Source of the DNA: Hyphomicrobium sp.
GTDB lineage: Bacteria; Pseudomonadota; Alphaproteobacteria; Rhizobiales; Hyphomicrobiaceae
NCBI RefSeq assembly: GCF_019744875.1
Contig: NZ_JAIETU010000005.1
Span: 248,001-312,000, forward strand
Reading direction: 5' to 3'
DNA length: 64,000 nucleotides
The notes under the pieces were generated by a model, which was not told the DNA's origin, did no database searches, and worked only from the letters and a program-made list of their open reading frames with translations. The position numbers and the translations under genes were made by a program. This document shows, piece by piece, positions 43,810-53,924 of the stretch (within the stretch, counting starts at the first letter, position 1; each line of letters starts with the position of its first letter).

Positions 43810-44172
43810 ATGAGGGCGTTCGTGCTCTTTCTGGCGCTGCTTGTGGCCATCAAGATCTGGGTTCAGGACAGCGTTTACAGGTCCGCGACCCAAGACGCGC
43901 TGGTGGCGGCCTATCGCGCCCGCGCTGCCCAGGCCTGTGCCGCCTCCGCCTCTCCCGCGGCACCCGCAGAAGGCACGGCCATCAATTGGCTGAAGGACGA
44001 CAACGCCCACGTGACGATCGGAAAGCCGTCCGTGCCCGTGCACTTCTGGCAATTGGACCACGAACTCTGGGATGCGCGCTTCCGCCAGCCGTATCTGATG
44101 CTATCCGGCGAGAACGGCGTCTCCTGCGCCTACGATCTCATGGCGGACACGGCCGAAATCGTCCGCTCGTAG
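43810..44172 (+). CDS. Hypothetical membrane-anchored or exported protein
   Basis: This 120-residue protein has an N-terminal hydrophobic segment (FVLFLALLVAIKIWV) that may be an uncleaved anchor, an Ala-rich part, and a globular end (VPVHFWQLDHELWDARFRQPYL, then ENGVSCAYDLM). I do not recognise it. The upstream 290 bases back to the reductase start show no other gene. Confidence 0.62.
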   Translation: MRAFVLFLALLVAIKIWVQDSVYRSATQDALVAAYRARAAQACAASASPAAPAEGTAINWLKDDNAHVTIGKPSVPVHFWQLDHELWDARFRQPYLMLSGENGVSCAYDLMADTAEIVRS

Positions 44173-44251
44173 GCCGTTTCAGGCTGGGCCGTTCACACCG
44201 GGCCACTTCTGGCCGGGCCGTTTTCCCTCCACGCTCGCGCCCAAACGCGAA

Positions 44252-44340
44252 CGCGGCACCCGTCGGGTGCCGCGCCGTTTCGCCGATGCGGGAGAAGCAG
44301 GCGAGATCCGGGCGAGCGCCGCACGCGGCACCCGCCCGGA
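44252..44340. terminator. GC-rich hairpins between convergent genes
   Basis: A perfect 10-bp stem CGCGGCACCC / GGGTGCCGCG (44252-44274) and a second long imperfect hairpin (44309-44340, ends CCGGGCG / CGCCCGG) lie between the plus-strand hypothetical gene and the receptor gene. Neither has a strong T tract, so termination is likely but not certain. Confidence 0.4.
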
Positions 44341-44349
44341 ATTCGAAAG

Positions 44350-47081
44350 CTAGAACTTGTACTTGAAGCCGGCCCACACGGTGCGGCCAAGGCCGGGCTT
44401 CATGCCGTCCTCACGGTCCGAGATGTACATCTTGTCGAGCAGGTATCGCCGGCGATGAAGATGCTGGCGCCCGTCTCGCCGATGTCCATGTTGAAGCGCG
44501 CGGACAGCAGCCAGATGCTCGGCACCTCGCCATCTTCGCCCGCCTCTTCGATCTCGCATTCGTACTGGCCGGGGGATTCTTCCTCGCACTCGAGTTCGCC
44601 CCCCATGCCATAGCGCGTGTTCGCTTCATCGGTGAAGAACGAGCCGCGGTAGGTCCAGGTCATGCTCGCGTCCCAACGCCAGCCGCGCTTCTGCTCGATG
44701 CCGAGCGTCAGAGCCGCCACGTGGAGCGGGACTTCCGGCAGGCGATTGCCGGAGAAATCCTCGCCGAGGTTGCTCGTGTCTTTGAAGATGCCGCGCGAGT
44801 ACATGTAGTTGCCCTCGGCGAAGAGGTTCAGCGAACCGCCGGTGAAGGGCTGCGAGTTCAAGCGGCTGTAGAGCTCGAAACCGCTGATCTCGGCTTCGTT
44901 GGCGCGGCCGAACGAACGGTCCACGGCCGCATTGAACGTGGCGCCGAACTGATAGTCCTGCAGGCGCTGGTGGAAGGCCGAGGCTTCGAAGTCGAGGCCG
45001 CGGATGGCGGTCGAGCGCAGGCCGATGTTGAAGTTGTCGCCGATCTCGTCCTTAACCGGGAAGTCCTCGTTGCGGAGAACGCCGGTCGACATGCCGCGGT
45101 GGTAGCCGCCGAACACGGTCGTGCGATGCAGGCCGGTGTAGGCGAAGGCGACGCCGGGGAGCGCGTGGAAGTTGTCGAAGCTCTCCGTCGCGGGGTTCGG
45201 GTTGAGCACGAGGCCATCGATCTCAAGGCAATCGGCATCGCCGTAGTTGGCCAGGCAGTCTGCGGAATCGCCGCCACCCGCTTCGCTCTCTTCGCGCGCC
45301 ACGACGCGATTGCGGCGGTTCGTTTCGTAATATTCGAAGCGAATGCCGGGCACGACGTTGAAGTCGCGCGCCACCTTGACGTTGGTCTGCAGGAAGGCCG
45401 AGACCGCGTTCGAGTCCAGCTCGCGATCGAAGATGGTCGCGCCGGCCTTGTCGCCTTCCTTCAGGATCTCGTCCTCGAGGCCGATGAAGTTGCGGTTGGT
45501 CATGTCCTGGTATTCGTAGCGCACGCCCGCCTGGATCGTCTGGTTGAAGCCCAGGATGTTGCGGTTGGCCCATTCGCCGCGAACCTCTGCGCCGACGTGG
45601 CGGAAGGTGCGGAGACGGCCGAACATCGTGTTCTCGCCGAAGTAGACGGAGCTGTCTTCGAGATCGCCCGGAGCCGGCACGTCGACGTCGAACACCGGAG
45701 GCAGGCCGCCGGCCGATCCATCGGGCTCGGATCCATAGGACATGAGCTGGTAGCGGTCGCGCGTGTGGTGGCCGGCATAGAAGCGCGTCGTGATGGTCGT
45801 GTCGTCGTCCAGGTAGGCGTTGTGCACGATCTGGCCGCGCCAGATGTCACCGGCGTACGTGTTGAGGCCCGAGCTCGGCGCGAAGCACGTCTTGCAGTGC
45901 TTGCCGGTCAGGAACTGGCGCTCGGCCAGTCCTATGAACTGCTCGGCGACCTGCTCAGCCTGTGCCTCGGCGTCGTCTTCGTCCACGGCGTTGAAATCGC
46001 CAAGCTCATAGTTTCCGAGGAAGTTCTGCTCGTCATAGTTGTCGCGCTGGCGGGCATAGGACGACGAGACGACGAGGTCGGAGCTGACGCCCTTCCAGCC
46101 GATCGCGCCATAGAAGTCGTTGAAGCGCAGACGCTCAGTGTCCCAGACGCCCTGCGTGTTGCCGCCGGTGTACGAGGCGACGATGCCGACGTTGCCGACC
46201 GACTGGCGGGTGTGCGTGTGCCAGCGCATCGAGATGTCGTTGTCGGAGCTGCCGAAGATGGTCGGGCCGTCGGGTTCCGGACCGCTGCCCGGTCCGTCGC
46301 CTTCGAAGGCCGTGAAGGATCCGGCCCGGCTCTTCGTCACGCCGATGGCGGAGCTGATGACGGTCTCGTTGGGTCCGAACGGCGAGATGTTGCGGGCGTT
46401 CACGACGCCGAAGTTGTTGTTGGGTCCGTGCGTGATGACCGTGCCGCGGATCACCTCGACGCTTTCGAAGCGATCGATGGGGCCCCAGTAGTGGACCGAT
46501 GGGTCGAGCCAGAGCGCCAGGTTGACGGCGTGGCCGTCTTCCATGACGAGCACCTTGCGCGACCGGCGGGCGGGCGAGCCGCGCACCGCCACGCCGCCAT
46601 GGTGGGCGGCGCCGTCGTCGTTGATGATGATGACGCCGGGAACGCGCGACAGCGCTTCATTGACGTTGCGCGGCTGGTTCTGCTGCAGGACTTCCGGCGT
46701 CAGGTTCGTGGCGGCCGAGGCGAAGCCATCAAGGTTGGTCGGGATCAGCGCGGTCGGGTTGACCGGCGTCTGGGCCGACTGGGTTGCGCGCGCGGCGGCG
46801 CCGGCACTGGCGGGCGAGCCGTAGATGGGGTTCTGATCGGCGGGCGGCGTCTGCTGCTCGACGACATCCGGTTCAGGCGGCTGCGGCGCGGGCGAGGCGG
46901 CCTGCTTCTTGGCCACGGGCGCGGCCTTCTTGGCGGCCGGTGCCTTCTTCTGCACGACCTCGACGTCCGGCAGCGCCTGCTGGGCAGGCTGGGCTGCCTG
47001 CTGCGCTCCGGCCGACGCCGATCCGATGCAGGCGGCGCCCGCCATGAGTGCCACACGCGTCAGCTTGCTTTGACTAAACAT
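44350..47081 (-). CDS. TonB-dependent receptor, frameshifted near the C-terminus
   Basis: This is an outer-membrane receptor of about 910 residues. It has a signal peptide (VALMAGAACIGSASAGA), a linker LPDVEVVQKKAPAAKKAA, and a plug with VNEALSRVPGVIIINDDGA and a FecA-like RFESVEVIRGTVITHGPNN. The uninterrupted frame ends at 44400 with SIFIAGDTCSTRCTS. A second frame from about 44445 continues LLDKMYISDREDGMKPGLGR and ends WAGFKYKF at 44350, the normal barrel end. One missing base (GATACCTG where GATAACCTG is expected) explains this. It is a recent mutation or a sequence error. ATG 47081 has GAGGGAG upstream. Confidence 0.88.
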
Positions 47082-47200
47082 CCCGATCCACTCCCTCAAA
47101 ACCCATTCCCCCCGGTGGGCCGTTGGGCGTTTGCATGCCGTCGGCCACTTTCTGGTCACTTTCAGCAATGTCGAAGGGAAGGGTTGGGAACAACGGGCGC

Positions 47201-47212
47201 TTTTTCCCGATT
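47201..47212. promoter_or_regulatory. Possible operator half-site upstream of the frameshifted receptor
   Basis: TTTTTCCCGATT lies about 120 bases upstream of the receptor start. The same TTTTCCCGAT word occurs in the nested palindromes upstream of the other receptor (50123-50178). Only a half-site is seen here. Confidence 0.35.
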
Positions 47213-47480
47213 ACGCCGGGTCACCTCCAAAAGTAGTGCTCTGTTGCTGTACAGCATCAAAATCATTCAAAAACAATCACTTAGATCGTGGTAACCCGTC
47301 CGTTTTTATACGGATGACACGAGGTTTTTGCCCTGATGGACATTTGCCGAGGTTGCAAGGACTGCACGATGCTGAACGGCGTGAATTGCGGGTGAGTCGA
47401 CGGGTTTCGCGGCCCAAGCCCGGTCAGGAGGCCGTTTGCAGGAGAGAAATCCACGCCCCGAAGCGCGCATCGCGCGCACG

Positions 47481-47508
47481 AAAAAACGCCCGGCATTTCT
47501 GCCGGGCG
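47481..47508 (-). terminator. Rho-independent terminator of the second receptor gene
   Basis: A perfect 9-bp stem CGCCCGGCA / TGCCGGGCG with a 4-base loop is followed on the minus strand by TTTTTT. It lies 31 bases after the receptor stop. Confidence 0.9.
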
Positions 47509-47539
47509 CTCAGAATTGCAGACGGGATTTACGTGCAGT

Positions 47540-49981
47540 CTAGAACTTCACCTTCACGCCACCGTAGGCGGCGAAGGGCATCGAAGGAGACATCGTGCGG
47601 GCATCGGTGAAGCCCGGGCCGCTGAGGTCGGGAACCTCGTCAAACTCGAAGTAGGTGCCGTAGAGGCCGTACTTCTGATTGAACAGGTTCTTCACGAGGC
47701 CATAGACCTGGATGTTGTCCGTGATGTCGTAGGACGTGTGCAGGTCGACGCGGGTGTAGCCCGGCAGGAAGGCATTGAGCCCCTCGTCTTCCGACACTTC
47801 GTTGGGGAAGTACGGCGAGTTGCTGGACGCGATGACGTCCGCACCGAACTTCCACTTCGAGGTCAGCCAGTAGTCGAAGCCCATCTTGAAGCGGTGGCGC
47901 GGGATGCCAGGCAGGCGATCGCCAGCTTCGAGGAAGGCGCACTGGCCGCTGGGATCGTCGCAGGTGTCGAGCGTGGCATCGACGAAGGCATACGAACCAT
48001 AGACGTTCCACCGGCGCGTTTCGTAGGTCGCCGACAGCTCGGCACCCTGGCGCAGCGTATCGCCCGCGTTGACGAAGAAGATGCGGCTCGCGCCACCGGC
48101 ATTCGTGACCGTGACCGGCAGAATGTCATCGGACGCGAGCGTGCGGAACAGACCGGCGCCCCAGGTGAACTGGCCGCCCATGTACGTTCCCTGCCCGCGC
48201 AAGCCGACCTCGGCCGTACGACCGACCACCTGCTTCAGCGGCGGGTCGTCCGTGAGGAAGCTTTCGATGAGGCACGGATTGGCTTCTTCGGCGCAGCCCA
48301 GCTCGGCCGGCGTCGGTGCGCGGTTCGATTCCGAGTACCCGCCGAAGACCGAGAGCCCGCGCATCAGCTTGTAGTTGAGGCCGGCCTGCGGATTGAAGCG
48401 CTCATACGTGTTGGTCGCGTTGAGGTTCGGGAAGAGATTGGTGTTGTCGTGCAGCTCGATGGTCGCGTTGTTATAGCGGCCGCCGACGGTGACCGTCAGG
48501 CGATCCGTGACATCCAAAGCGTTCGAGAAGTAGAGGCCCCAGTAGGTGTTCTCGGAGTCGAGATCGCGAGGAGCGAGTTCGTTTTCCTCGTCGCGGATCG
48601 TGACGCCAGAGCCCGTGACCACGTAGCTCGGTCCGAGCTGGCCCAGCTCGCTCGACGTCCGGTAGTTCGAGGTGCCGTGATCATAGGAGACGCCGGCGAT
48701 GAGCACGTTCGGGCGCCCGAACAGCGGCGACTTTTCCTGACCTTCGATGACGCCGCCCCAGCTTTCGCTCTTGGTGTTCAGGCGCTCGATCGAGCCCAGC
48801 GGCTCGGGGAAATCATCGGCTTCGAGCAGCTCGCCAGTGACGGCGTTGCGGATGAAGTTGTCATCGTCGTCCGAGCAAAGCCGCTCGACGCCGTTGTCAT
48901 CGCACTCCTCGAGCTCCGTGACGTTGCCGTCGACGACGGCATTCTTGTAGCTGCGGTAGTAGCCGACGCCCGAGAAGGTCAGCGTGTTGGTCGCCTTCAC
49001 GGTGCCGGAGATCGTCGGCATGAAGACTTCGAGGTTGGTGGTCTGCGGCGACGTGAAGGTATTGCTCCACGACCGCTGCAGCAGCTCGATGGGAGCGGCC
49101 GCGGTGGCGCCGAATTCGTTCTTTGCGGCGGTCAGGCTGAAGTGCAGCTCAGCCATGCTGCCCTTGAGGCCGATGTCGCCGTAGAAGCGCTTGATCTCGC
49201 TTTCGGAGAAGTCGCGGAAGCCGTCTTCCTTGATGCCTTCGGCAGCGACGTACACGGACGCGTTGCCGCTCGAAGCACCAGCCTGGACACCAACCTGGAC
49301 GCGGCCGAACGAGCCGGCCATGACGTCGACTTCTGCGCCCTGGTAGCTGAAGCCGTCCTTCATCAGAATGCTTACGGCGCCGCCGACGGCGTTGAGACCG
49401 AAGGACGGGTTGTTCGAGACGACCGACAGCGAGGCGATGGCGTTGCTCGGCAGCACGTCCCACTGGACGGTATCGCCGAAGGCTTCGTTGATGCGGACGC
49501 CGTTTTGATAGACGGCCAAGCCCTGCGAGCGGCCGCTGACCGGAGAGGCGTCGAAGCCGCGATAGGAGACTTCGGCGCGCATCGGGTTACCGGCGGCGTC
49601 GGAGAGGATGATGCCCGGCACGTTCTGCTGCAGAGCCTGCTGGACGCTCGACGTTCCTTCGCGCTCGATCTGGGTGTCGGTCACGTTGGTGACGGCGCTC
49701 GGCACGGTGGCGGGCGGCGCAAGACCGCCGTCAACGCCCGTGCCTGCCGCTGCGGATCCGCCGCCGGCAGAGCTATCAGGTGCCACGGTCGTAGCCGGCG
49801 CGCTGCTGAGCGGCGACACGGCGACGGCCTTCTTCTTGGCGCGAGCTGCCTTCTGAACCGGCGTCTCCTGGACGACATCGACCGCCGGAAGCTCTGCCTC
49901 AGCGGCCGCATCCTGAGCGTTCGCCATCGATGGGCCAACAGCCAGGGCGCCTAGGACGACGGCGGTAAATCTGGTTCTCAT
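47540..49981 (-). CDS. TonB-dependent receptor
   Basis: This 813-residue receptor has a signal peptide (FTAVVLGALAVGPSMANA), a linker LPAVDVVQETPVQKAARAKK, and a plug with TSSVQQALQQNVPGIILSDA and VSYRGFDASPVSGRSQGLAV. AVGGAVSILMKDGF ends the plug. The barrel has acidic loops with Cys pairs (ELEECDDNG, RLCSDDDD) and ends in Phe (AYGGVKVKF). It may take up a ferric complex or another metal chelate; the ligand is unknown. GGGGAG precedes ATG 49981. It lies head to head with the exbB-exbD-tonB operon. Confidence 0.92.
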   Translation of the reverse strand: MRTRFTAVVLGALAVGPSMANAQDAAAEAELPAVDVVQETPVQKAARAKKKAVAVSPLSSAPATTVAPDSSAGGGSAAAGTGVDGGLAPPATVPSAVTNVTDTQIEREGTSSVQQALQQNVPGIILSDAAGNPMRAEVSYRGFDASPVSGRSQGLAVYQNGVRINEAFGDTVQWDVLPSNAIASLSVVSNNPSFGLNAVGGAVSILMKDGFSYQGAEVDVMAGSFGRVQVGVQAGASSGNASVYVAAEGIKEDGFRDFSESEIKRFYGDIGLKGSMAELHFSLTAAKNEFGATAAAPIELLQRSWSNTFTSPQTTNLEVFMPTISGTVKATNTLTFSGVGYYRSYKNAVVDGNVTELEECDDNGVERLCSDDDDNFIRNAVTGELLEADDFPEPLGSIERLNTKSESWGGVIEGQEKSPLFGRPNVLIAGVSYDHGTSNYRTSSELGQLGPSYVVTGSGVTIRDEENELAPRDLDSENTYWGLYFSNALDVTDRLTVTVGGRYNNATIELHDNTNLFPNLNATNTYERFNPQAGLNYKLMRGLSVFGGYSESNRAPTPAELGCAEEANPCLIESFLTDDPPLKQVVGRTAEVGLRGQGTYMGGQFTWGAGLFRTLASDDILPVTVTNAGGASRIFFVNAGDTLRQGAELSATYETRRWNVYGSYAFVDATLDTCDDPSGQCAFLEAGDRLPGIPRHRFKMGFDYWLTSKWKFGADVIASSNSPYFPNEVSEDEGLNAFLPGYTRVDLHTSYDITDNIQVYGLVKNLFNQKYGLYGTYFEFDEVPDLSGPGFTDARTMSPSMPFAAYGGVKVKF

Positions 49982-50561
49982 TACGATTAACTCCCCTTGT
50001 ATCCCGTCGTAGGCTGAGCGATGCCCAGGGCCACTTATCGACGGTCGTTCCCCCCGCAAAGGTACTTGTGTTGTTTCCAGGGGGTCAACGACGCAGGAAG
50101 TAAAACCCGTGTTTGGATCTAGTTTTCCCGATTTATGTGACTGATTAGCATCGGGAATTTTTCCCGATATTTCGGGAACTACTCCGCTTTTTGAATATTC
50201 AAGCTATAAATGCGTAGATGCTTTCGAGTTGCTGATAATCCTCCATCGGTAGTTTCACACGTTGTTTTGATGGCGCACGACCGCGAGTCCCGCAAATGCC
50301 AAACAGGTTTCAAGCAACCTCGCGCCTCTCAGTTGATTTGGGTCGTGATTTCGCGATATTGAGCCGCGACAATCCAGCGACGAACCTTCACAACTCTTCG
50401 CGAGCTCGGTCATGGCTTTTCGGCTTCCCCCGAGAACCCGCAGGACGGCGGTCTGGTGTCAGGTTATAATGAACCATCTCAATGGCCACGGATCTTCCAT
50501 GCCCTGACACGGCCTGGGCGACACTCCAAAAGGCCAGTTTTGTCAGTCTAGGAGGACGTAC
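49982..50561. other. Divergent intergenic region between receptor and TonB operon
   Basis: These 580 bases contain no gene. They are more AT-rich than the neighbours and carry nested palindromes (50123-50178) that are candidate operator sites for both transcription units. Confidence 0.7.
50123..50178. promoter_or_regulatory. Nested TTCCCGA/TCGGGAA palindromes, candidate operator
   Basis: Four half-sites occur in 56 bases: TTTTCCCGAT (50123), then ATCGGGAA TTT TTCCCGAT (50150-50168, perfect 8-bp arms) and TTCCCGA TATT TCGGGAA (50161-50178, perfect 7-bp arms), the last two sharing a half-site. The array lies 140-200 bases upstream of the receptor start. The pattern suits a dimeric regulator; none of the known iron-regulator boxes is a clear match. 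Confidence 0.55.
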
Positions 50562-51029
50562 TTGATCCGTCAGATTCGCACTCATGGCCCGTGGCTTGCT
50601 TTCGCCGCGCTCGCCGCGTTTTCGTTCGGCCCGGCGGCAGCTCAAAACGCCGCCCCCGCCCCAGCCGCTGCTGCAGGACCCAAGGCGCTGACCGTCGAAC
50701 TCAACAAGCTCGAACCGCAGGGCGGCGGCTGCCGCGCCTACGTCGTCGTCCAGAACGATGACGAGACGGCCTACCAGGCCTTCAAGCTCGATCTCGTGCT
50801 GTTCCAGAAGGATGGCATCATCGGGCGTCGCTTCGCCATGGATCTCGCCCCGCTCAAGGCCAAGAAGCGCACGGTCAAGCTGTTCGATCTCGACGACATC
50901 TCTTGCGACAAGATCGGCAGCTTCCTCATCAACGACGTGGTGGATTGCAAGTCGGACGCCGGGCCGGTCGAGAATTGTCTCGCAGGAACGACGGTCAAGT
51001 CGCTCGGCGACGTCCAGTTGACGAAGTAA
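50562..51029 (+). CDS. Exported hypothetical protein at head of exbB-exbD-tonB operon
   Basis: This 155-residue protein starts at TTG, 6 bases after AGGAGG. It has a signal peptide (WLAFAALAAFSFGPAAA) and an Ala/Pro-rich stretch. The mature part (LTVELNKLEPQGGGCRAYVV, then FDLDDISCDKIGSFLINDVVDC) looks like a small beta domain with four Cys. Similar genes precede exbB in other Hyphomicrobiales. It probably acts in the periplasm with the TonB system, but the function is unknown. Spacing to exbB is 32 bases. Confidence 0.8.
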   Translation: MIRQIRTHGPWLAFAALAAFSFGPAAAQNAAPAPAAAAGPKALTVELNKLEPQGGGCRAYVVVQNDDETAYQAFKLDLVLFQKDGIIGRRFAMDLAPLKAKKRTVKLFDLDDISCDKIGSFLINDVVDCKSDAGPVENCLAGTTVKSLGDVQLTK

Positions 51030-51061
51030 CGCAATCGACGAAGCAGTAAAGGGTATCCGTC

Positions 51062-51772
51062 GTGGAGCAGATTACCGTCGCAACCGGTCACGATTTTTCT
51101 ATCTACGGCCTCGTCCTGCAAGCCGATCCGATCGTCAAGTCGGTGATGCTGATGCTCGTCATCGCGTCGGTCGCGTGCTGGGCCATCATCCTCGAAAAGA
51201 TGGTTCGCCTCAGCACGCTCAGCCGCGACCTCAAGCGGCTCGAACGCACGGTGCGCGACGAAAGCCCGGCTGACGCGCCGCGCGGTCTCGTGCGCACGCT
51301 GCTGACGGCGGCTCATCACGAAGCCGAAGAGGGCGCGAGCCGCAACGAAACGCGCTCCGATCTACGCGGGCGCCTCGAACGCGCCATGCGCTCGTCGCTC
51401 CGCTCGGAACTGCACCGGCTCGAAGTCGGGCTGCCGTTTCTTGCCACCATCGGCTCGGCGGCGCCGTTCATCGGCCTGTTCGGCACGGTGTGGGGCATCA
51501 TGAACAGCTTCACCTCGATCGCCCAGCAGAAGGACACGTCGCTCGCGGTCGTGGCGCCCGGCATCGCGGAAGCCTTGTTTGCAACCGCGCTCGGACTAGC
51601 GGCCGCCATCCCCGCCGTCATGGCCTACAACATGATTGCCGTTTCGCTCGGCCGCGCCTCCAATCGCGCCGGGTCTACGATTTCCGAACTCGCCAAGCGC
51701 CTGTCGCGCACCCCGGGTGAAACGTTCGCGCGCAGCAACCCTGAAGCCCTGCGCACGGGGACGGCTTCCTGA
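51062..51772 (+). CDS. exbB: TonB-system energizer ExbB
   Basis: This 236-residue MotA/TolQ/ExbB-family inner-membrane protein forms the proton channel that powers TonB. It has a first membrane segment ([18 protein letters not shown]), a long cytoplasmic loop, then [28 protein letters not shown] and [28 protein letters not shown], both conserved in ExbB. It starts at GTG 51062 and its stop overlaps the exbD start (TGATG). Confidence 0.94.
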   Translation: MEQITVATGHDFSIYGLVLQADPIVKSVMLMLVIASVACWAIILEKMVRLSTLSRDLKRLERTVRDESPADAPRGLVRTLLTAAHHEAEEGASRNETRSDLRGRLERAMRSSLRSELHRLEVGLPFLATIGSAAPFIGLFGTVWGIMNSFTSIAQQKDTSLAVVAPGIAEALFATALGLAAAIPAVMAYNMIAVSLGRASNRAGSTISELAKRLSRTPGETFARSNPEALRTGTAS

Positions 51773-52221
51773 TGGGCATGGCGGCCGGAAACGGATCGCC
51801 CGCGGGCGACGACGAAGAAGCAGGTTATCGCCCGATGGCCGAGATCAACATCACGCCGATGGTCGACGTGATGCTGGTGCTGCTGATTATCTTCATGGTC
51901 GCTGCACCGCTGATGGTGGCCGGCGTGCCGCTGGAGCTGCCCAACACGTCGGCCGCGCGCGTCAGCCAATCGAAGAAGGCGATGGTGGTGTCGCTGGCCG
52001 GAGACGGGGCGCTCTACATTCGCGAGGAGCAGGTGTCGTCGGATTCGCTGGTGCCGCGCCTGCGCGAGCTGCGCGCCACGGAAGGCGACACGGTGGTCTA
52101 TGTGCGCGCCGACAAGAAGAGCAACTACGGCGACGTGATGGACGTGCTGGGCCGCGTCGGAGAAAGCGGATACGGGCGGGTTTCGCTGCTGTCGCAGCCG
52201 AAGCCGAAGGGCGCGCAGTAG
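51772..52221 (+). CDS. exbD: Biopolymer transport protein ExbD
   Basis: This 149-residue partner of ExbB has one N-terminal membrane segment with the essential Asp in [21 protein letters not shown], followed by a periplasmic domain ([21 protein letters not shown]). It carries the proton path. It overlaps exbB by one base and precedes tonB by 24 bases. Confidence 0.95.
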   Translation: MGMAAGNGSPAGDDEEAGYRPMAEINITPMVDVMLVLLIIFMVAAPLMVAGVPLELPNTSAARVSQSKKAMVVSLAGDGALYIREEQVSSDSLVPRLRELRATEGDTVVYVRADKKSNYGDVMDVLGRVGESGYGRVSLLSQPKPKGAQ

Positions 52222-52245
52222 GGCGAGAGTTTAGGTGGGGACGAG

Positions 52246-52941
52246 GTGAGCACGTTCATGAGCTTACGCGCTCTGACATGGATGATCTCCTTTCTCCTGC
52301 ACGGGGCCGTGGTGGGCTTCTTCCTCGTGTCGACGGGCGGGGCTGCGCTCGAAGAAGGAACCGGCGAGGACACCTTCATCGTCGAGCAGGGCGTCTATAG
52401 CGAACGCATCGAAGCGGTGGAGGCGCCGCCGCCCGTGCCGCTGGCCGCCAAGCCTGTCGAGGAAGTGAAGCCGGTCGAAGAGGACGTTCCGCACGTCATC
52501 GGTTCCGAGGCCGGGCCCGAGCAGGACAAGATCGTGCTCGAGGAGAAGCCGGAAGACATTCCCGAAGTGAAGGAAGAGCCGAAGGTCGCGGTCGCCCAGC
52601 CGACGGAAATCGCCGTCGACGAGCAGAAAGAGACCGGCGAAAAGAAGTCGGGCGGCAGCGTGACTGCCATGTCCGCCTACCGCGGCAGGCTGTTTGCGCA
52701 CATCTCCAAGAAGAAGGTCAATCCGCGCTCGAAGATCGCGGGCACCGTCGTCGTGCGCTTCAAGGTCGGGCCGCAGGGCGAACTGCTTTCGCGCGAGGTT
52801 GCGACGAGCTCCGGATCGAAGCTGCTCGACGATGCGGCGGTGCAGTCGATCGAGCGGGCTGCGCCGTTCCCCAAGATGCCCGAGGACGCGACAGACGAGT
52901 CGATGGTGGTCTCGGTTCCGTTCAAGTTTTCGGTGCGATAG
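52246..52941 (+). CDS. tonB: TonB family energy-transducing protein
   Basis: This 231-residue protein has an N-terminal anchor (WMISFLLHGAVVGFFLVSTGG), a Pro/Glu/Lys/Val-rich periplasm-spanning part (EEVKPVEEDVPHVIG), and a C-terminal TonB domain (KSKIAGTVVVRF-like pattern: NPRSKIAGTVVVRFKVGPQG, LDDAAVQSIERAAPFPKMP). It contacts TonB boxes of outer-membrane receptors, three of which are in this window. It starts at GTG 52246 with GGGGACGAG before it. Confidence 0.92.
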   Translation: MSTFMSLRALTWMISFLLHGAVVGFFLVSTGGAALEEGTGEDTFIVEQGVYSERIEAVEAPPPVPLAAKPVEEVKPVEEDVPHVIGSEAGPEQDKIVLEEKPEDIPEVKEEPKVAVAQPTEIAVDEQKETGEKKSGGSVTAMSAYRGRLFAHISKKKVNPRSKIAGTVVVRFKVGPQGELLSREVATSSGSKLLDDAAVQSIERAAPFPKMPEDATDESMVVSVPFKFSVR

Positions 52942-53004
52942 CGCGATTGCGCGGCGGGCCTTGCTGCCCGCGCCAAGCCTTGCGCGAGCGCCGTGGCCAG
53001 GCTC

Positions 53005-53310
53005 TCAGTCTTCTTCGGCCAGCTCTTCGCCGAACCCTGTTTCGACGAGATTGACGAGCGCTTCGAGCGCCTCGGGCCCTTCCTTGCCTTCGGCGGTGAT
53101 GTAGAGCACCGATCCCGGCCCCGCTGCGAGCATCATCAGGCCCATGATCGACGTGCCGCCGACAGTCTGGCCGTCGCGCGTGACCGTGACGGTCGCCTTA
53201 TAGGTCTCGGCGAGCTTGACGAATTTCGCTGAAGCGCGCGCGTGCAATCCCTTGCGGTTGACCACCGTGACGACGGCCTCGGGACGTTTGCTATCGCGTA
53301 TCTCCGGCAT
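53005..53310 (-). CDS. ptsH: HPr phosphocarrier protein
   Basis: This 101-residue HPr has the phosphorylatable His23 in NRKGLHARASAKF and Ser54 in GGTSIMGLMMLAAG, the site for HprK. It has short acidic ends (EELAEED). With EIIA and HprK on the same strand it forms a regulatory phosphorelay, since no sugar permease is nearby. It starts 17 bases after the EIIA stop. Confidence 0.95.
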   Translation of the reverse strand: MPEIRDSKRPEAVVTVVNRKGLHARASAKFVKLAETYKATVTVTRDGQTVGGTSIMGLMMLAAGPGSVLYITAEGKEGPEALEALVNLVETGFGEELAEED

Positions 53311-53327
53311 ACCGTCTTTCCGCCGCG

Positions 53328-53732
53328 CTACTGTTCGCCCGACAGCTCTTGGCTGGCGACCTTGATGTATTTGCGCCCGGCCTCGCGGGCAAGCGTGACC
53401 GCTTCATCGAGCGGCAACTCGCTGCGAAGACCTGCGAGCTTGACGAGAATGGGAAGGTTGATGCCGGCGATGATTTCCACCCGTGCCTCGTCCATCACGG
53501 AGATGGCCAGGTTGGAAGGCGTACCGCCGAACATGTCGGTCAGAATGATGACCCCGGAGCCCGTTTCCGTGCGGCGTACCGCGTCCAGGATCTCGGCGCG
53601 GCGGGCTTCCATATCGTCCTCGGGACCGATGGATATCGTCTCGAGGTTGGATTGATGCCCAACGATATGTTCAAGCGCCGCGCGGAATTCGACTGCCAAG
53701 CCGCCGTGCGTGACGATCACCAGTCCGATCAT
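53328..53732 (-). CDS. PTS EIIA component, mannose-type fold
   Basis: This 134-residue protein has His9 in MIGLVIVTHGGLAVEF, the phosphorylation site of the EIIA(Man) fold, then GSGVIILTDMFGGTPSNLA. In this order it works as a regulatory phosphate acceptor from HPr, not as part of a transporter. It lies between hprK and ptsH. About 190 bases separate it from hprK and hold no gene. Confidence 0.95.
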   Translation of the reverse strand: MIGLVIVTHGGLAVEFRAALEHIVGHQSNLETISIGPEDDMEARRAEILDAVRRTETGSGVIILTDMFGGTPSNLAISVMDEARVEIIAGINLPILVKLAGLRSELPLDEAVTLAREAGRKYIKVASQELSGEQ

Positions 53733-53924
53733 CTGTCGGTGCCGAAGTTGTTTCGAGTTGGAAATTCCAAAGCACAGGCCTCGACCGCGAGACCCGCACT
53801 AACTCTCCATGGCGTCACGATATTCTCCGTGTGGCATGGTGCTGGCGGCCGCCCCCGAACCGCTCTCACGCGGGCGGAGACTTACAGGGGTTCGCGGGCA
53901 ACGCAAGGGTTTTCCTAATGCCGC

